Assembly (NCBI RefSeq): GCF_014207955.1
Contig: NZ_JACHLK010000006.1
Location: 1 to 64,000 of the forward strand
DNA length: 64,000 nt
DNA from: Acidovorax soli
Lineage (GTDB): Bacteria; Pseudomonadota; Gammaproteobacteria; Burkholderiales; Burkholderiaceae_C
Direction: 5' to 3'
The notes under the pieces were generated by a model. The model was not told the DNA's origin and did no database searches. It was given only the letters and a program-made list of their open reading frames with translations. This document shows positions 17,489 through 25,199 of the stretch, in pieces (the first letter of the stretch is position 1; every line of letters begins with the position of its first letter). The translations under genes and the position numbers were made by a program.

Positions 17489-18835
17489 TTACTCCTCGGT
17501 CATGGATGCGGCCAGCCGCTTGGTCAGCGGATGCAGCAGGTAGGTCAGCATGGAGCGCTCGCCCGTCTTGAAGATCACTTCCACGGGCATGCCGGGCTGC
17601 AGTTGGCGCGAGCCCAGCTTCTTCAGGCCATCGGCTGTCACCTGGACGCGGGCCAGGTAGTAGCTGGCGTTGGTCTGGGGGTCGGAAAGCAGGTCTCCGG
17701 AGATGGAGACGACCTTGCCATCCACCACCAGTTGGGGCGAGTGGGCAAAGGATGAGAACCGGACATCCACCGGCAGGTCGGAATGCACGCGGTCGATCAG
17801 GTGCGGCGCCACATGGGCCTCCAGCAGCAGCGCAGCGTCCTTGGGCACGATGTCCATGAGCTTCTGGCCCGGGGAGATCACGCCGCCCACGGTCTGAACG
17901 GCGAGCCCCACCACCTGGCCTGCCGCAGGCGCCTTGATTTCCGTGCGCGCGAGGTCATCGGTGACCGAATGCAGTTTCTCGTTGTCCGACAGCACTTCGC
18001 GGCTGACGTCGGCCAGGTTGCTTTCCACTTCCTTGCGGTATTCCTGCTGGCGCGACATGATCCGCTGGCGCAGTTCGCCAATGGCGCGGCGTGCGCGGAT
18101 GGTGTTGCCCTGCAGGTCGGCAATCGCCGTGTTGGAGTCAGCGGCCATGCGCTCCATCTCCAGCTGGCGGTTGCGCGGTGCGTAGCCCTCCTTGACCAGC
18201 CCACGCAGGTTGCCAAGCTCTTCATTGATCAGGGACAGCTGGCTCTTGCGGCTGGCGAGCATGCCGTCATACGCCTGCAACAGGCCTTCCTGGCCCTGGA
18301 TGCTTTCCTCGATCGATTGCAGGTCGGAGCGCAGCAGGCTGCGCCGTGTCATGAACAGCTGCTCCTGGTTCACCATCTGCTGGCGGATCAGCGGGTCCGA
18401 TGCGGCAGCCTGCAGATCAGGGTGAAAGCTGATGCTGGCGAGGTTGCCCTGCTCCGCCAACAGGCGGCCCTGCACGGCCCTCAACCCCAGGTAGCGCTGG
18501 CGCACCGATTCGTAGTTGGCCTTGGCCACGGCCGAGTCCAGGCGGATCAGGGACTGGCCCTCCTGCACGGCATCGCCTTCGCGCACCAGCACCTCTTTGA
18601 CGATGCCTCCGCTCAGGTGCTGCACCGCCTTGCGCTTGGTATCGATCGCCACGACGCCACCAGCTGGCACGCCTTCGTCCAGCGGCGCCAGGGACGCCCA
18701 GAGCAGGAAGCCGCCGAAGCCGATGGCAAGTGCCCACAGGCCCAGGCGGCCAGGACGCGCAGCGCCATCGCCCGTATCGCGGACTTCCAAGGGAGCATCC
18801 GGCTTTTGGTTCAGAGGAAACAATGATTTGACCAT
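17489..18835 (-). CDS. HlyD-family periplasmic adaptor of a type I secretion system
   Basis: A 448-aa membrane-fusion protein. One membrane helix lies near residues 33-52 (LWALAIGFGGFLLWASLAPL), followed by a barrel-sandwich/lipoyl half, a long coiled coil between about 110 and 310, then IKAPAAGQVVGLAVQTVGGVI, the usual second lipoyl half, near 318-338. The C-terminal GMPVEVIFKTGERSMLTYLLHPL is typical of PrtE/RsaE-type adaptors. The ATG at 18835 is preferred over an upstream extension with no adaptor features. It lies between the second ABC gene and the TolC gene in the operon. Confidence 0.9.
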   Translation of the reverse strand: MVKSLFPLNQKPDAPLEVRDTGDGAARPGRLGLWALAIGFGGFLLWASLAPLDEGVPAGGVVAIDTKRKAVQHLSGGIVKEVLVREGDAVQEGQSLIRLDSAVAKANYESVRQRYLGLRAVQGRLLAEQGNLASISFHPDLQAAASDPLIRQQMVNQEQLFMTRRSLLRSDLQSIEESIQGQEGLLQAYDGMLASRKSQLSLINEELGNLRGLVKEGYAPRNRQLEMERMAADSNTAIADLQGNTIRARRAIGELRQRIMSRQQEYRKEVESNLADVSREVLSDNEKLHSVTDDLARTEIKAPAAGQVVGLAVQTVGGVISPGQKLMDIVPKDAALLLEAHVAPHLIDRVHSDLPVDVRFSSFAHSPQLVVDGKVVSISGDLLSDPQTNASYYLARVQVTADGLKKLGSRQLQPGMPVEVIFKTGERSMLTYLLHPLTKRLAASMTEE

Positions 18836-18893
18836 GTCAGTACCCGACAGAGAGAGGGTTCGATGAAACAGCGAGCGCCAGAAGAAATCGCGC

Positions 18894-20648
18894 TCAAGCG
18901 GGGATGGGCTGCAACCCGCCTGCCGCAGCAGGAGGGGGAGATGGCGGCGATTGCGCAGCGCTCTGCGCTGCACGCAGCGCGTTCAGCACAGCATCGCGCG
19001 GGCCGTCGGCCTGCACCATGCCGTCCTGCAGGATCAGGAGCCGGTCCGCCACGCCCAGGATGCCGGGGCGGTGCGTGATCAGAAACACCGTGCAGCCGCG
19101 GGCCTTGAGTTGCTGCACCGTGCTCACCAAGGCCGCTTCGCCCACGTCGTCCAGGTTGGCGTTGGGCTCGTCCAGCACCACCAGCACAGGGTCTCCATAC
19201 ACGGCGCGGGCCAGACCCACGCGCTGGCGCTGGCCACCCGAGAGCAGGTTGCCTGCCTCGCCGATGGGCGTGTCGTAGCCCTTGGGAAAGCGCAGGATCA
19301 TCTCGTGCAGGCCGGCGCTGCGCGCAGCAGCGATGACCTTTTCAGCGTCCACCTCGCCGAACCGGGCGATGTTCTCGGCGATGGAGCCCTCGAACAGCTC
19401 GATGTCCTGCGGCAGGTAGCCCAGATGGGGGCCCAGCTCCATGCGGTCCCAGCCATCGATCGGCAGGCCATCGAGCAGCACCTCGCCCGACACACCAGGC
19501 CAGATGCCCATCAGGCAGCGCGCCAAGGTGGACTTGCCCGAACCCGAGGGGCCCAGAACGACCGTCACCGTGCCGGCCGGTACGGCCGTGCTCACCCCCT
19601 TGAGAATGGGCTGTGCGCGGCCTGGGGCCGAGGCCACCAGGTCACGGACCGTCACCGCCCCCTGGGGTGCCACACGGGACAGGGAGGGATCGCGCTCCGG
19701 ATGCAGTTGCAGCAGGGTCTCCAGCCGCTCGAAGGCAGAGCGGGCACCGATGAAGCTGCGCCACGTGCCCACCAGGGTGTCGATGGGCGCAAGCGCCTTG
19801 CCCATCAGCACGTTGGCCGCGATCATGCCCCCCGGCGACAGCTGGCCGTCGATCACGAGCAGCGCCCCCAGGCCGAGGGCCAGCGACTGCTGGCTGTAGC
19901 GGATGAACTTGCTCCAGGCGGTGATCCTGTGGATGAGCGCCTGCGCCCGGCCATTCATTTCCAACGCCTTGTCATGGCGGGCCTGCCAATGGGGGCGCAG
20001 GTTGTGCACCATGCCCATGGATTCCAGCACCTCGGCATTGCGCAGCTTGCTTTGCAGGTAGGCGCCGGATTCCGAGGCGGCCTTGGACGCTTCCTCCGCC
20101 GGAGCGACCGTGTGGCGGTGGCCAAACCATGCCAGCGCACCTTGAAGCACCGCAAACACCAGGGCGGCGTAGCCCAGCACAGGGTGCAGGAAGAACAGCA
20201 CGGCCAGGTAGATGGGCGCCCAGGGCAGGTCGAAAAATGCCAAGGTTCCATTGCCCGTGACGAACTGGCGGATCTGGATCAGGTCGCCGAATGCCCGCGC
20301 CACCGAAGCGCCCGACTGCGTCAACCGGGCTTCGAAGCTCGCATTGAAGACCCGGGCACCGAGCACCCCGTCCAGGCGCAGGCCGGCCTGCACCAGCACG
20401 CGGGAGCGCATCCATTCGGAGAACGCCATCACCACGAAAAAGAACAGGGTGATCAGCGACATGGCGATCAGCGTCAGGTCGCTGCGGCTCATCATCACGC
20501 GGTCGAAGATCTGCAGCATGTACATGGTCGGTGCCAGCATGAGCACGTTGGCCACCATGCTGAAGATGCCGACCACGATGAACTCCCGGCGGAAGGCCCA
20601 CAGGGCCTCGGTGAGCTCGCTGCGGTGGAAAAAGCCAGTTTTCTTCAT
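18894..20648 (-). CDS. Type I secretion ABC transporter, second copy (PrtD-type)
   Basis: A 584-aa ABC exporter half: a six-helix membrane domain (about residues 20-310) and a nucleotide-binding domain. Walker A is GPSGSGKST near 363, the signature is LSGGQRQRVGLARA near 470, Walker B is VLVVLDEPNANLD near 492-504, and the switch histidine is in LITHRPG. All catalytic residues appear intact. No peptidase domain is present at the N-terminus, which matches PrtD/RsaD exporters of RTX-type substrates. It directly follows a paralogue (20671-22422). The ATG at 20648 is used; a TTG upstream would overlap the previous gene. Confidence 0.9.
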   Translation of the reverse strand: MKKTGFFHRSELTEALWAFRREFIVVGIFSMVANVLMLAPTMYMLQIFDRVMMSRSDLTLIAMSLITLFFFVVMAFSEWMRSRVLVQAGLRLDGVLGARVFNASFEARLTQSGASVARAFGDLIQIRQFVTGNGTLAFFDLPWAPIYLAVLFFLHPVLGYAALVFAVLQGALAWFGHRHTVAPAEEASKAASESGAYLQSKLRNAEVLESMGMVHNLRPHWQARHDKALEMNGRAQALIHRITAWSKFIRYSQQSLALGLGALLVIDGQLSPGGMIAANVLMGKALAPIDTLVGTWRSFIGARSAFERLETLLQLHPERDPSLSRVAPQGAVTVRDLVASAPGRAQPILKGVSTAVPAGTVTVVLGPSGSGKSTLARCLMGIWPGVSGEVLLDGLPIDGWDRMELGPHLGYLPQDIELFEGSIAENIARFGEVDAEKVIAAARSAGLHEMILRFPKGYDTPIGEAGNLLSGGQRQRVGLARAVYGDPVLVVLDEPNANLDDVGEAALVSTVQQLKARGCTVFLITHRPGILGVADRLLILQDGMVQADGPRDAVLNALRAAQSAAQSPPSPPPAAAGGLQPIPA

Positions 20649-20670
20649 GAAAATTGAATCCGTATCGGTA

Positions 20671-22422
20671 TCAGGAGGCGGCAACGGCGGTGGCAGCAGG
20701 GACGATCTGTCCCGACGCAGCCTGCTGGGCCTGCTGGTTGGCCTTGTTCAACGCGGCAATCACCTCGTCGCGGGGCCCGAAAATCTGTTGCAGCCCATCG
20801 CGCAGCACCAGCAACTTGTCGACCACCGCCAGCACGCTGGTGCGGTGCGTCATGATCACGAAGGTCGTCCCGCGCGCCTTGGCCGCCAGGATGGCCTGGG
20901 CCAGGGCCGCATCGCCCTGTTCATCGAGGCTGGAGTTGGGCTCATCGAGCACCACGAACACCGGGTTGCCATACAGCGCACGCGCCAGACCCACCCGCTG
21001 GCGCTGGCCGCCAGACAGGCGCGCTCCATCGGCCCCTACCGGGTTGTCGTAGCCGTGGGGCAGCGAGAGGATGAAATCGTGCAGGCCCACCATGCGTGCC
21101 GCGGCTTCCACCTTGGCCATGTCCACCTCGCCGAAGCGGGCAATGTTCTCGGCCAGCGTGCCCTCGAACAGTTCCACCCCCTGGGGCAGGTAGCCTACGT
21201 ACGGGCCCAGCTCGGACTTGCTCCATGTGTGCACATCGGCACCATCGAGCCGCACCTTGCCGCCCGCGGCAGGCCACAGCCCCACCAGCATGCGGGCCAG
21301 CGTGGTCTTGCCGGAAGCGGAAGGCCCCACCACCGCCAGCGCCTCGCCAGGCGCGAGCGCAAAGGCCACGCCGCGCAGGATCTGGTTCGGGTTGCCCGGG
21401 GCCGAGGCGAAGAGCTGCTCCACCAGCAAGGCCCCGCGCGGCTCGGGCAAGGCCATGCCAGGCGCCTGGGCCGGCAAGGACATCAACAGCTGGTCCAGCC
21501 GCATCCACGCATCCCGCACATTGACCACGGATTGCCATTGCGTCACCACCTGCACCAGTGGAGCCAGCATCCGCCCGCCCAGAATGGACGCCACGATCAT
21601 CATGCCGCCGCCGCCGTTGAGCTGGTTGCGCAGCAGCAGCCAGCAGGCCAGCCCGAGCAGCAGGGAGCCCAGGATGTTCTGCACCAGCTTTGCGAGTGCC
21701 TGGAACCCTCCGGCACGTTCGGACGCGAGCGCCTGGAACCGCAGAAAATCCCGCTGCTTGCGCTGCCACAGCCGGTGGGTGTCGCGCAGCATGCCCATGG
21801 ACTCGATCACCTCGGCATTGCGCAGGGCCCCGTCGGCATACTGCTGGGCGGCAATGGCACTGCCATTGGCCTTCATCAGCAAGGGCTTGGTGGCCCGCTC
21901 ATTGAACCAGGCCACCGCCACCTGGATCACGCCGAACACCAGTGCGGCCCAACCCAGCCAGGGGCTGATCATGAACAGCAACACCATCATCACCAAGGCG
22001 ATAGGGGTCTCCATGGCGGCCAGCAGCGCCGGCGAATACAGGAAATCCCGCACGGTGCGGAAGTCGTTGAGCGGCTGCTGCGAGCCGCCCGGAATGCGCT
22101 TGAGGTTGGCGTCGAAGATGGCACCGAAGATGCGGCCGCTCAGGCGCCGGTCCAGCTCCACGCTGGCGGATCGCATGACCTCGCTGCGCGCCCATTCCAG
22201 CACCTCCATCACCACATATGCCCCCAGGATGAGCAGGGTCAGCATCACCAGCGTGGTGTGGTTGCGCGTGTTCACCACCCGGTCGTACACCTCCAGCATG
22301 TAGCCCGAAGGTGCCAGGATCAGGAGGCTGGAGAACACGCTGAACCAGCCAGCGCGCACGAAGTAGGGACGCAGGGAGGCAATCGCGTCGCGCAATTCAG
22401 AGGGAGGAACGTTCGGTTTCAT
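20671..22422 (-). CDS. Type I secretion ABC transporter, first copy (PrtD-type)
   Basis: A 583-aa ABC exporter half with six membrane helices and a complete nucleotide-binding domain: Walker A GPSASGKTT near 367, signature LSGGQRQRVGLARAL near 475, Walker B VFVVLDEPNSSLD near 497-509, and switch histidine in VIMTHRTS. The protein is clearly paralogous to the ABC gene that follows. Its ATG overlaps the stop of the preceding TnpB-like gene in an ATGA motif, so translation is probably coupled. Two competent but different ABC halves in one operon suggest a heterodimer or two substrate-specific pumps sharing one adaptor and channel. Confidence 0.9.
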   Translation of the reverse strand: MKPNVPPSELRDAIASLRPYFVRAGWFSVFSSLLILAPSGYMLEVYDRVVNTRNHTTLVMLTLLILGAYVVMEVLEWARSEVMRSASVELDRRLSGRIFGAIFDANLKRIPGGSQQPLNDFRTVRDFLYSPALLAAMETPIALVMMVLLFMISPWLGWAALVFGVIQVAVAWFNERATKPLLMKANGSAIAAQQYADGALRNAEVIESMGMLRDTHRLWQRKQRDFLRFQALASERAGGFQALAKLVQNILGSLLLGLACWLLLRNQLNGGGGMMIVASILGGRMLAPLVQVVTQWQSVVNVRDAWMRLDQLLMSLPAQAPGMALPEPRGALLVEQLFASAPGNPNQILRGVAFALAPGEALAVVGPSASGKTTLARMLVGLWPAAGGKVRLDGADVHTWSKSELGPYVGYLPQGVELFEGTLAENIARFGEVDMAKVEAAARMVGLHDFILSLPHGYDNPVGADGARLSGGQRQRVGLARALYGNPVFVVLDEPNSSLDEQGDAALAQAILAAKARGTTFVIMTHRTSVLAVVDKLLVLRDGLQQIFGPRDEVIAALNKANQQAQQAASGQIVPAATAVAAS

Positions 22423-23027
22423 ACTGTCTCGTGAACCATGATGTATTCGGGAATTTCGCCGTTAGGCAGGGACATGTCCGGCTGGCCTTTCTCGCCCTCC
22501 GGCCCACCGTCCAACAGGAAGGACAGCGCATACCCGCCACCGGGTTGGCGCGACAGCACGATCTCGCGCAGCTTCTTTTCGTGAAAGCTCGCTTCGTCTT
22601 CCGGGCGCAGTGCCAATTCGAAGCGCATGCGCCCGTCCAGCGTGAACATGGACAGCTGACCACCCTTGACGCTCAGGGTGTGGCGGTCAAAGTACACCGG
22701 GCAGCTGTCGGCGAACTGCAGCAAGGGCAGCGGCTTGTCGCCCAGCCGCGAAAGGTGGAAGGGACTGCCTGGGTGCTGAAAGATCAGGCGCCCCGTGCGC
22801 GATACCGAATAGATGGCGTTGCACACCATCTGCGAACCCATTTCCGGGAACTGCTCGCGCAGCGGACGGTAGGTCAGGTGGTGCAGCGCCACGCGATTCC
22901 ATGTCCTGGTCTGTTGCACCACGGGCGCAATGGCATTGCACACCTTGGCAAACCCCACCTGCAATGCACGCAGCCGCTCCACCTGCTCGGGTGTGGCGTT
23001 GAGCGGAATGCGCAATAGAGAATTCAT
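22419..23027 (-). CDS. TnpB (IS605 OrfB) N-terminal-domain-like protein lacking RuvC, first gene of the secretion operon
   Basis: A 202-aa cytoplasmic protein with no signal peptide. Residues 4-20 (LLRIPLNATPEQVERLR) and 21-75, including CNAIAPVV, LHHLTYRPLREQF and MVCNAIYSVSR, follow the N-terminal wedge/recognition pattern of TnpB. FDRHTLSVKGGQLSMFTLDGR (about 113-133, trimmed) and YALSFLLDGG (near 170) match the second wedge half. The chain then stops where TnpB would enter the RuvC nuclease, so no catalytic DED residues or zinc ribbon exist. The stop overlaps the ABC transporter start (ATGA). This looks like a domesticated, non-cutting TnpB fragment. The family match is by eye and the function is unknown. 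Confidence 0.65.
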   Translation of the reverse strand: MNSLLRIPLNATPEQVERLRALQVGFAKVCNAIAPVVQQTRTWNRVALHHLTYRPLREQFPEMGSQMVCNAIYSVSRTGRLIFQHPGSPFHLSRLGDKPLPLLQFADSCPVYFDRHTLSVKGGQLSMFTLDGRMRFELALRPEDEASFHEKKLREIVLSRQPGGGYALSFLLDGGPEGEKGQPDMSLPNGEIPEYIMVHETV

Positions 23028-23062
23028 ATAGGAAGCGGAGTCTACCAGTTCCTATATGAATT
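23021..23062. promoter_or_regulatory. 14-bp inverted repeat enclosing the start codon of the TnpB-like gene
   Basis: AATTCATATAGGAA (23021-23034) and TTCCTATATGAATT (23049-23062) are perfect inverted repeats separated by 14 bp. The ATG of the TnpB-like gene (23025-23027) lies inside the proximal arm. On DNA this could be an operator; on RNA it would fold into a hairpin hiding the start codon. No good ribosome site precedes the ATG. It is unusually AT-rich for this genome. Confidence 0.7.
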
Positions 23063-23096
23063 TTTTCACCTACAACCCAGCCACCCGTATTGCCGG

Positions 23097-23112
23097 AGTG
23101 ATCCGAGTCACA
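23097..23112. promoter_or_regulatory. Candidate Crp-type site upstream of the secretion operon
   Basis: AGTGA-TCCGAG-TCACA matches the TGTGA-N6-TCACA consensus at 9 of 10 positions. It is centred about 77 bp upstream of the first gene of the type I secretion operon, in a 164-bp gap after the metalloprotease gene. Related sites occur upstream of several surface-protein genes in this window. Confidence 0.45.
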
Positions 23113-23191
23113 GGCAGCAGAAGATGCGACCCAGCTTGGGGCCGGCACAGGTGGAGAAAGCCGGCCTCAGGGCGCCCGGGGCCCAGCCAGG

Positions 23192-24508
23192 TCAGACGTA
23201 GTCAAGGCCCCGCGCGCTCAGCCCCACCAGATCGATGTGGGAGGCATTGATGTCCAGGTTGGCCACAGCCACCGTGAAGGACGCATTGGTATAGGCGCCC
23301 GACCGGATCAGGCCGGCCAGCGATTGCACGGTGGCAGCGTCCGCGGAAGCCCCCACCACATTGCCGAACAACAACGCCACCACCTGCTCCGGCGTTGCCG
23401 AAGCGCCCAGCACCGCGTTCAAGCCCAGCTGCGCCAATTGCACTTGCGACACCCCCGAATCCACCACGCCCAGCACCACCCCCACGAGTTCTCGGCTGGC
23501 CAGTCCCGCCGGGCCCACCAGCGCCCCCAGGAGGCGTGCCGTCGTTCCCGCCGCGCCATCGAGGTCCAACGCCACGGAGCGATCGGAAAAGCGCACACGC
23601 TCGATCTGCAGCAAGGTGTCGGTACCATCCCGCCCCGCCGTCCCATCGACCAGTTGCCAGCCCCCGTCCTTGCGCGTCAGCGAGTAGCCGCCCCGTGCTC
23701 CCTGTGCCACCAGGGTGTCCACCCCTGCGGCGCCATTGAAGGTCTCGTTGGCCTGCGTGCTGGTGAAGACATCGGGGCCCGCCGTGCCACTGGGCTGGCT
23801 GGAGAAATTCAGCGTCGGGCCGTTGGTGGAGTTCATGCCCCAGGTACCGCCCAGACCGTCCCGCCCATAGATCCAGTCCAGGGCCAGCAGGTCGTAGGCC
23901 TGGAAGGTGGTCTTGTACGGACCGGCACGGGTGTACGACATCACCGTGTTGTTGGTGTTGTCCTGCGCCGCAGGCAGCGGCCGCGAAGAATCAAACGGAT
24001 GCGCCAGCCCCAGGGCATGGCCCACCTCGTGCAGCAGCACCTCGTACCCGGCACCGCCTGCCGTCGGCTGGTTGTTGATGCCGGCATGCTCCACGTTGTC
24101 CAGGTAGACCACCGACTCCGCATTGAGCTGGGTCAGTGTCTGGCTGCCGTTGTAGCTGTAGTTGTAGAAGGTGGAGGCCAGCCCGGCCGTCGACGCCCCC
24201 GGAATATTCGTGGCGACGAAATGCAGGTCCGCCTGGGCGGAGCTGCCCACCTCGGTGAAGGTGATGCCCGTGACCGCCGCCGCATGCTGCAGTATCTGCC
24301 GCGTGGCCTGCTGCTGCGCCGCATTGAATGCGGTGATCGCGCGCCCCGCATCGGTGGCTGCCACGCTGCCGGGGCTGGCATCGAAGGTGTAGTACAACAC
24401 CTTGCGGCCATCGGGAAAGAAATTCCAGGGCGAGGGATTGTCCAGCAGGGCGTCGGCCTGCGGGTTGCCGGAATACACGATGCGCTGGAGATCGGAAACG
24501 GTGGCCAT
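23192..24508 (-). CDS. Serralysin-like zinc metalloprotease, probable type I secretion substrate
   Basis: A 438-aa protein without a Sec signal. The metzincin zinc motif HEVGHALGLAHP has ligands His160, His164 and His170, and the Met-turn is NTVMSYT (Met190), followed by AYDLLALDWIYG as in M10 serralysins. The N-terminal half (VLYYTFDASPGSVAATDAG) also fits that family. The C-terminal third (about 300-438) is a helical, DUF4214-like region in place of a long RTX repeat array. It is encoded just upstream of the secretion operon on the same strand, which supports export by it. The ATG at 24508 follows the family start. It may process or shed surface proteins. Confidence 0.82.
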   Translation of the reverse strand: MATVSDLQRIVYSGNPQADALLDNPSPWNFFPDGRKVLYYTFDASPGSVAATDAGRAITAFNAAQQQATRQILQHAAAVTGITFTEVGSSAQADLHFVATNIPGASTAGLASTFYNYSYNGSQTLTQLNAESVVYLDNVEHAGINNQPTAGGAGYEVLLHEVGHALGLAHPFDSSRPLPAAQDNTNNTVMSYTRAGPYKTTFQAYDLLALDWIYGRDGLGGTWGMNSTNGPTLNFSSQPSGTAGPDVFTSTQANETFNGAAGVDTLVAQGARGGYSLTRKDGGWQLVDGTAGRDGTDTLLQIERVRFSDRSVALDLDGAAGTTARLLGALVGPAGLASRELVGVVLGVVDSGVSQVQLAQLGLNAVLGASATPEQVVALLFGNVVGASADAATVQSLAGLIRSGAYTNASFTVAVANLDINASHIDLVGLSARGLDYV

Positions 24509-24731
24509 GGTCGGGCTTTCTTGCAGGCAGCCGCATCCGCCAGAACCCCATCCATCCACCCCATGCGGGCAGGCAGCGAATCGGGGTCGCAAACGGGATC
24601 TGGCCGCAGGTCAGACAGGTGCCACGCCACTGTATCACCGGTGCCCGTTCATCACCGATATGGAAAACCAATGGTCACCGCTTTGCAGTGGGGTTGCCGT
24701 TATCGCCAGCCCCGCATGGCAAGCCGCCAAG

Positions 24732-24767
24732 AAAAACGCCGCCCACCCGCATGCGGGCCGGCGGCGT
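24732..24767 (-). terminator. Intrinsic terminator after the 46-aa ORF
   Basis: ACGCCGCC (24736-24743) pairs with GGCGGCGT (24760-24767), with an inner CCCGCATGCGGG stem. On the minus strand the hairpin is followed by TTTTTC. It lies 18 bp beyond the stop of the 46-aa ORF and upstream of the metalloprotease gene, separating the two transcripts. Confidence 0.75.
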
Positions 24768-24785
24768 CGCGCGGATGGTGCTTCC

Positions 24786-24926
24786 TTACTTGCCTGCAGG
24801 CTTGTCAGCAGCGGACTTGTCCTGCGGCGGCGCGGCCTTGCGGAACAGGTTTGCCAGGTCGCTGCGCATCTTTTCCGGGTCAAGATCGGAGGGCGAGGGC
24901 GTGGGGGTTGGGTTCGGTGTGTTCAT
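24786..24926 (-). CDS. 46-aa hypothetical protein
   Basis: A short ORF encoding 46 residues: a Pro/Thr-rich start (MNTPNPTPTPSPS), a conserved-looking amphipathic segment DLDPEKMRSDLANLFRKA (about 14-31) and a Lys/Ala-rich tail. It starts with ATG, has a weak AAGG upstream, and ends 18 bp before a strong intrinsic terminator, which supports it being a real transcript. No membrane segment or signal is present. I do not recognise the family, and no function can be assigned. A shadow ORF in another frame covers the same bases but has no such context. Confidence 0.55.
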   Translation of the reverse strand: MNTPNPTPTPSPSDLDPEKMRSDLANLFRKAAPPQDKSAADKPAGK

Positions 24927-25110
24927 GCCTTTACCTTATCACCAGCACTCCAGCCCACTGCCATTAACCCTGCAAATGTCTCTGTTAAGCAAGAGGGCGC
25001 CAGCAAGCGACCCATTTGCTGCGTGCGCAACCCCCTGAAATCGCCAGAAAGCGCACACTGCGGCACTTTGGCGCTATCAAAAAACACGTGCCCTGAACCT
25101 GCGCCGAGGA

Positions 25111-25137
25111 GGGGGTGGCTTACAGACAGTCACCCCC
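25111..25137. repeat. Hairpin downstream of the YfaP-like gene
   Basis: GGGGGTG (25111-25117) and CACCCCC (25131-25137) form a 7-bp stem with a 13-nt loop, about 60 bp after the stop of the minus-strand YfaP-like gene. No uridine run follows, so it is at best a weak terminator. Confidence 0.4.
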
Positions 25138-25199
25138 TATACCTCGATGACGCAATGCCGTGCGCCATGTCGCCTGCGCGCGGCAGCCGCTTTGCCGGC

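Noticed and set aside
22419-23027. An intact IS605/IS607 mobile element
   Set aside because: Only the N-terminal half of a TnpB-like protein is present. There is no TnpA, no RuvC region in any frame downstream (the ABC gene starts immediately) and no convincing element ends.
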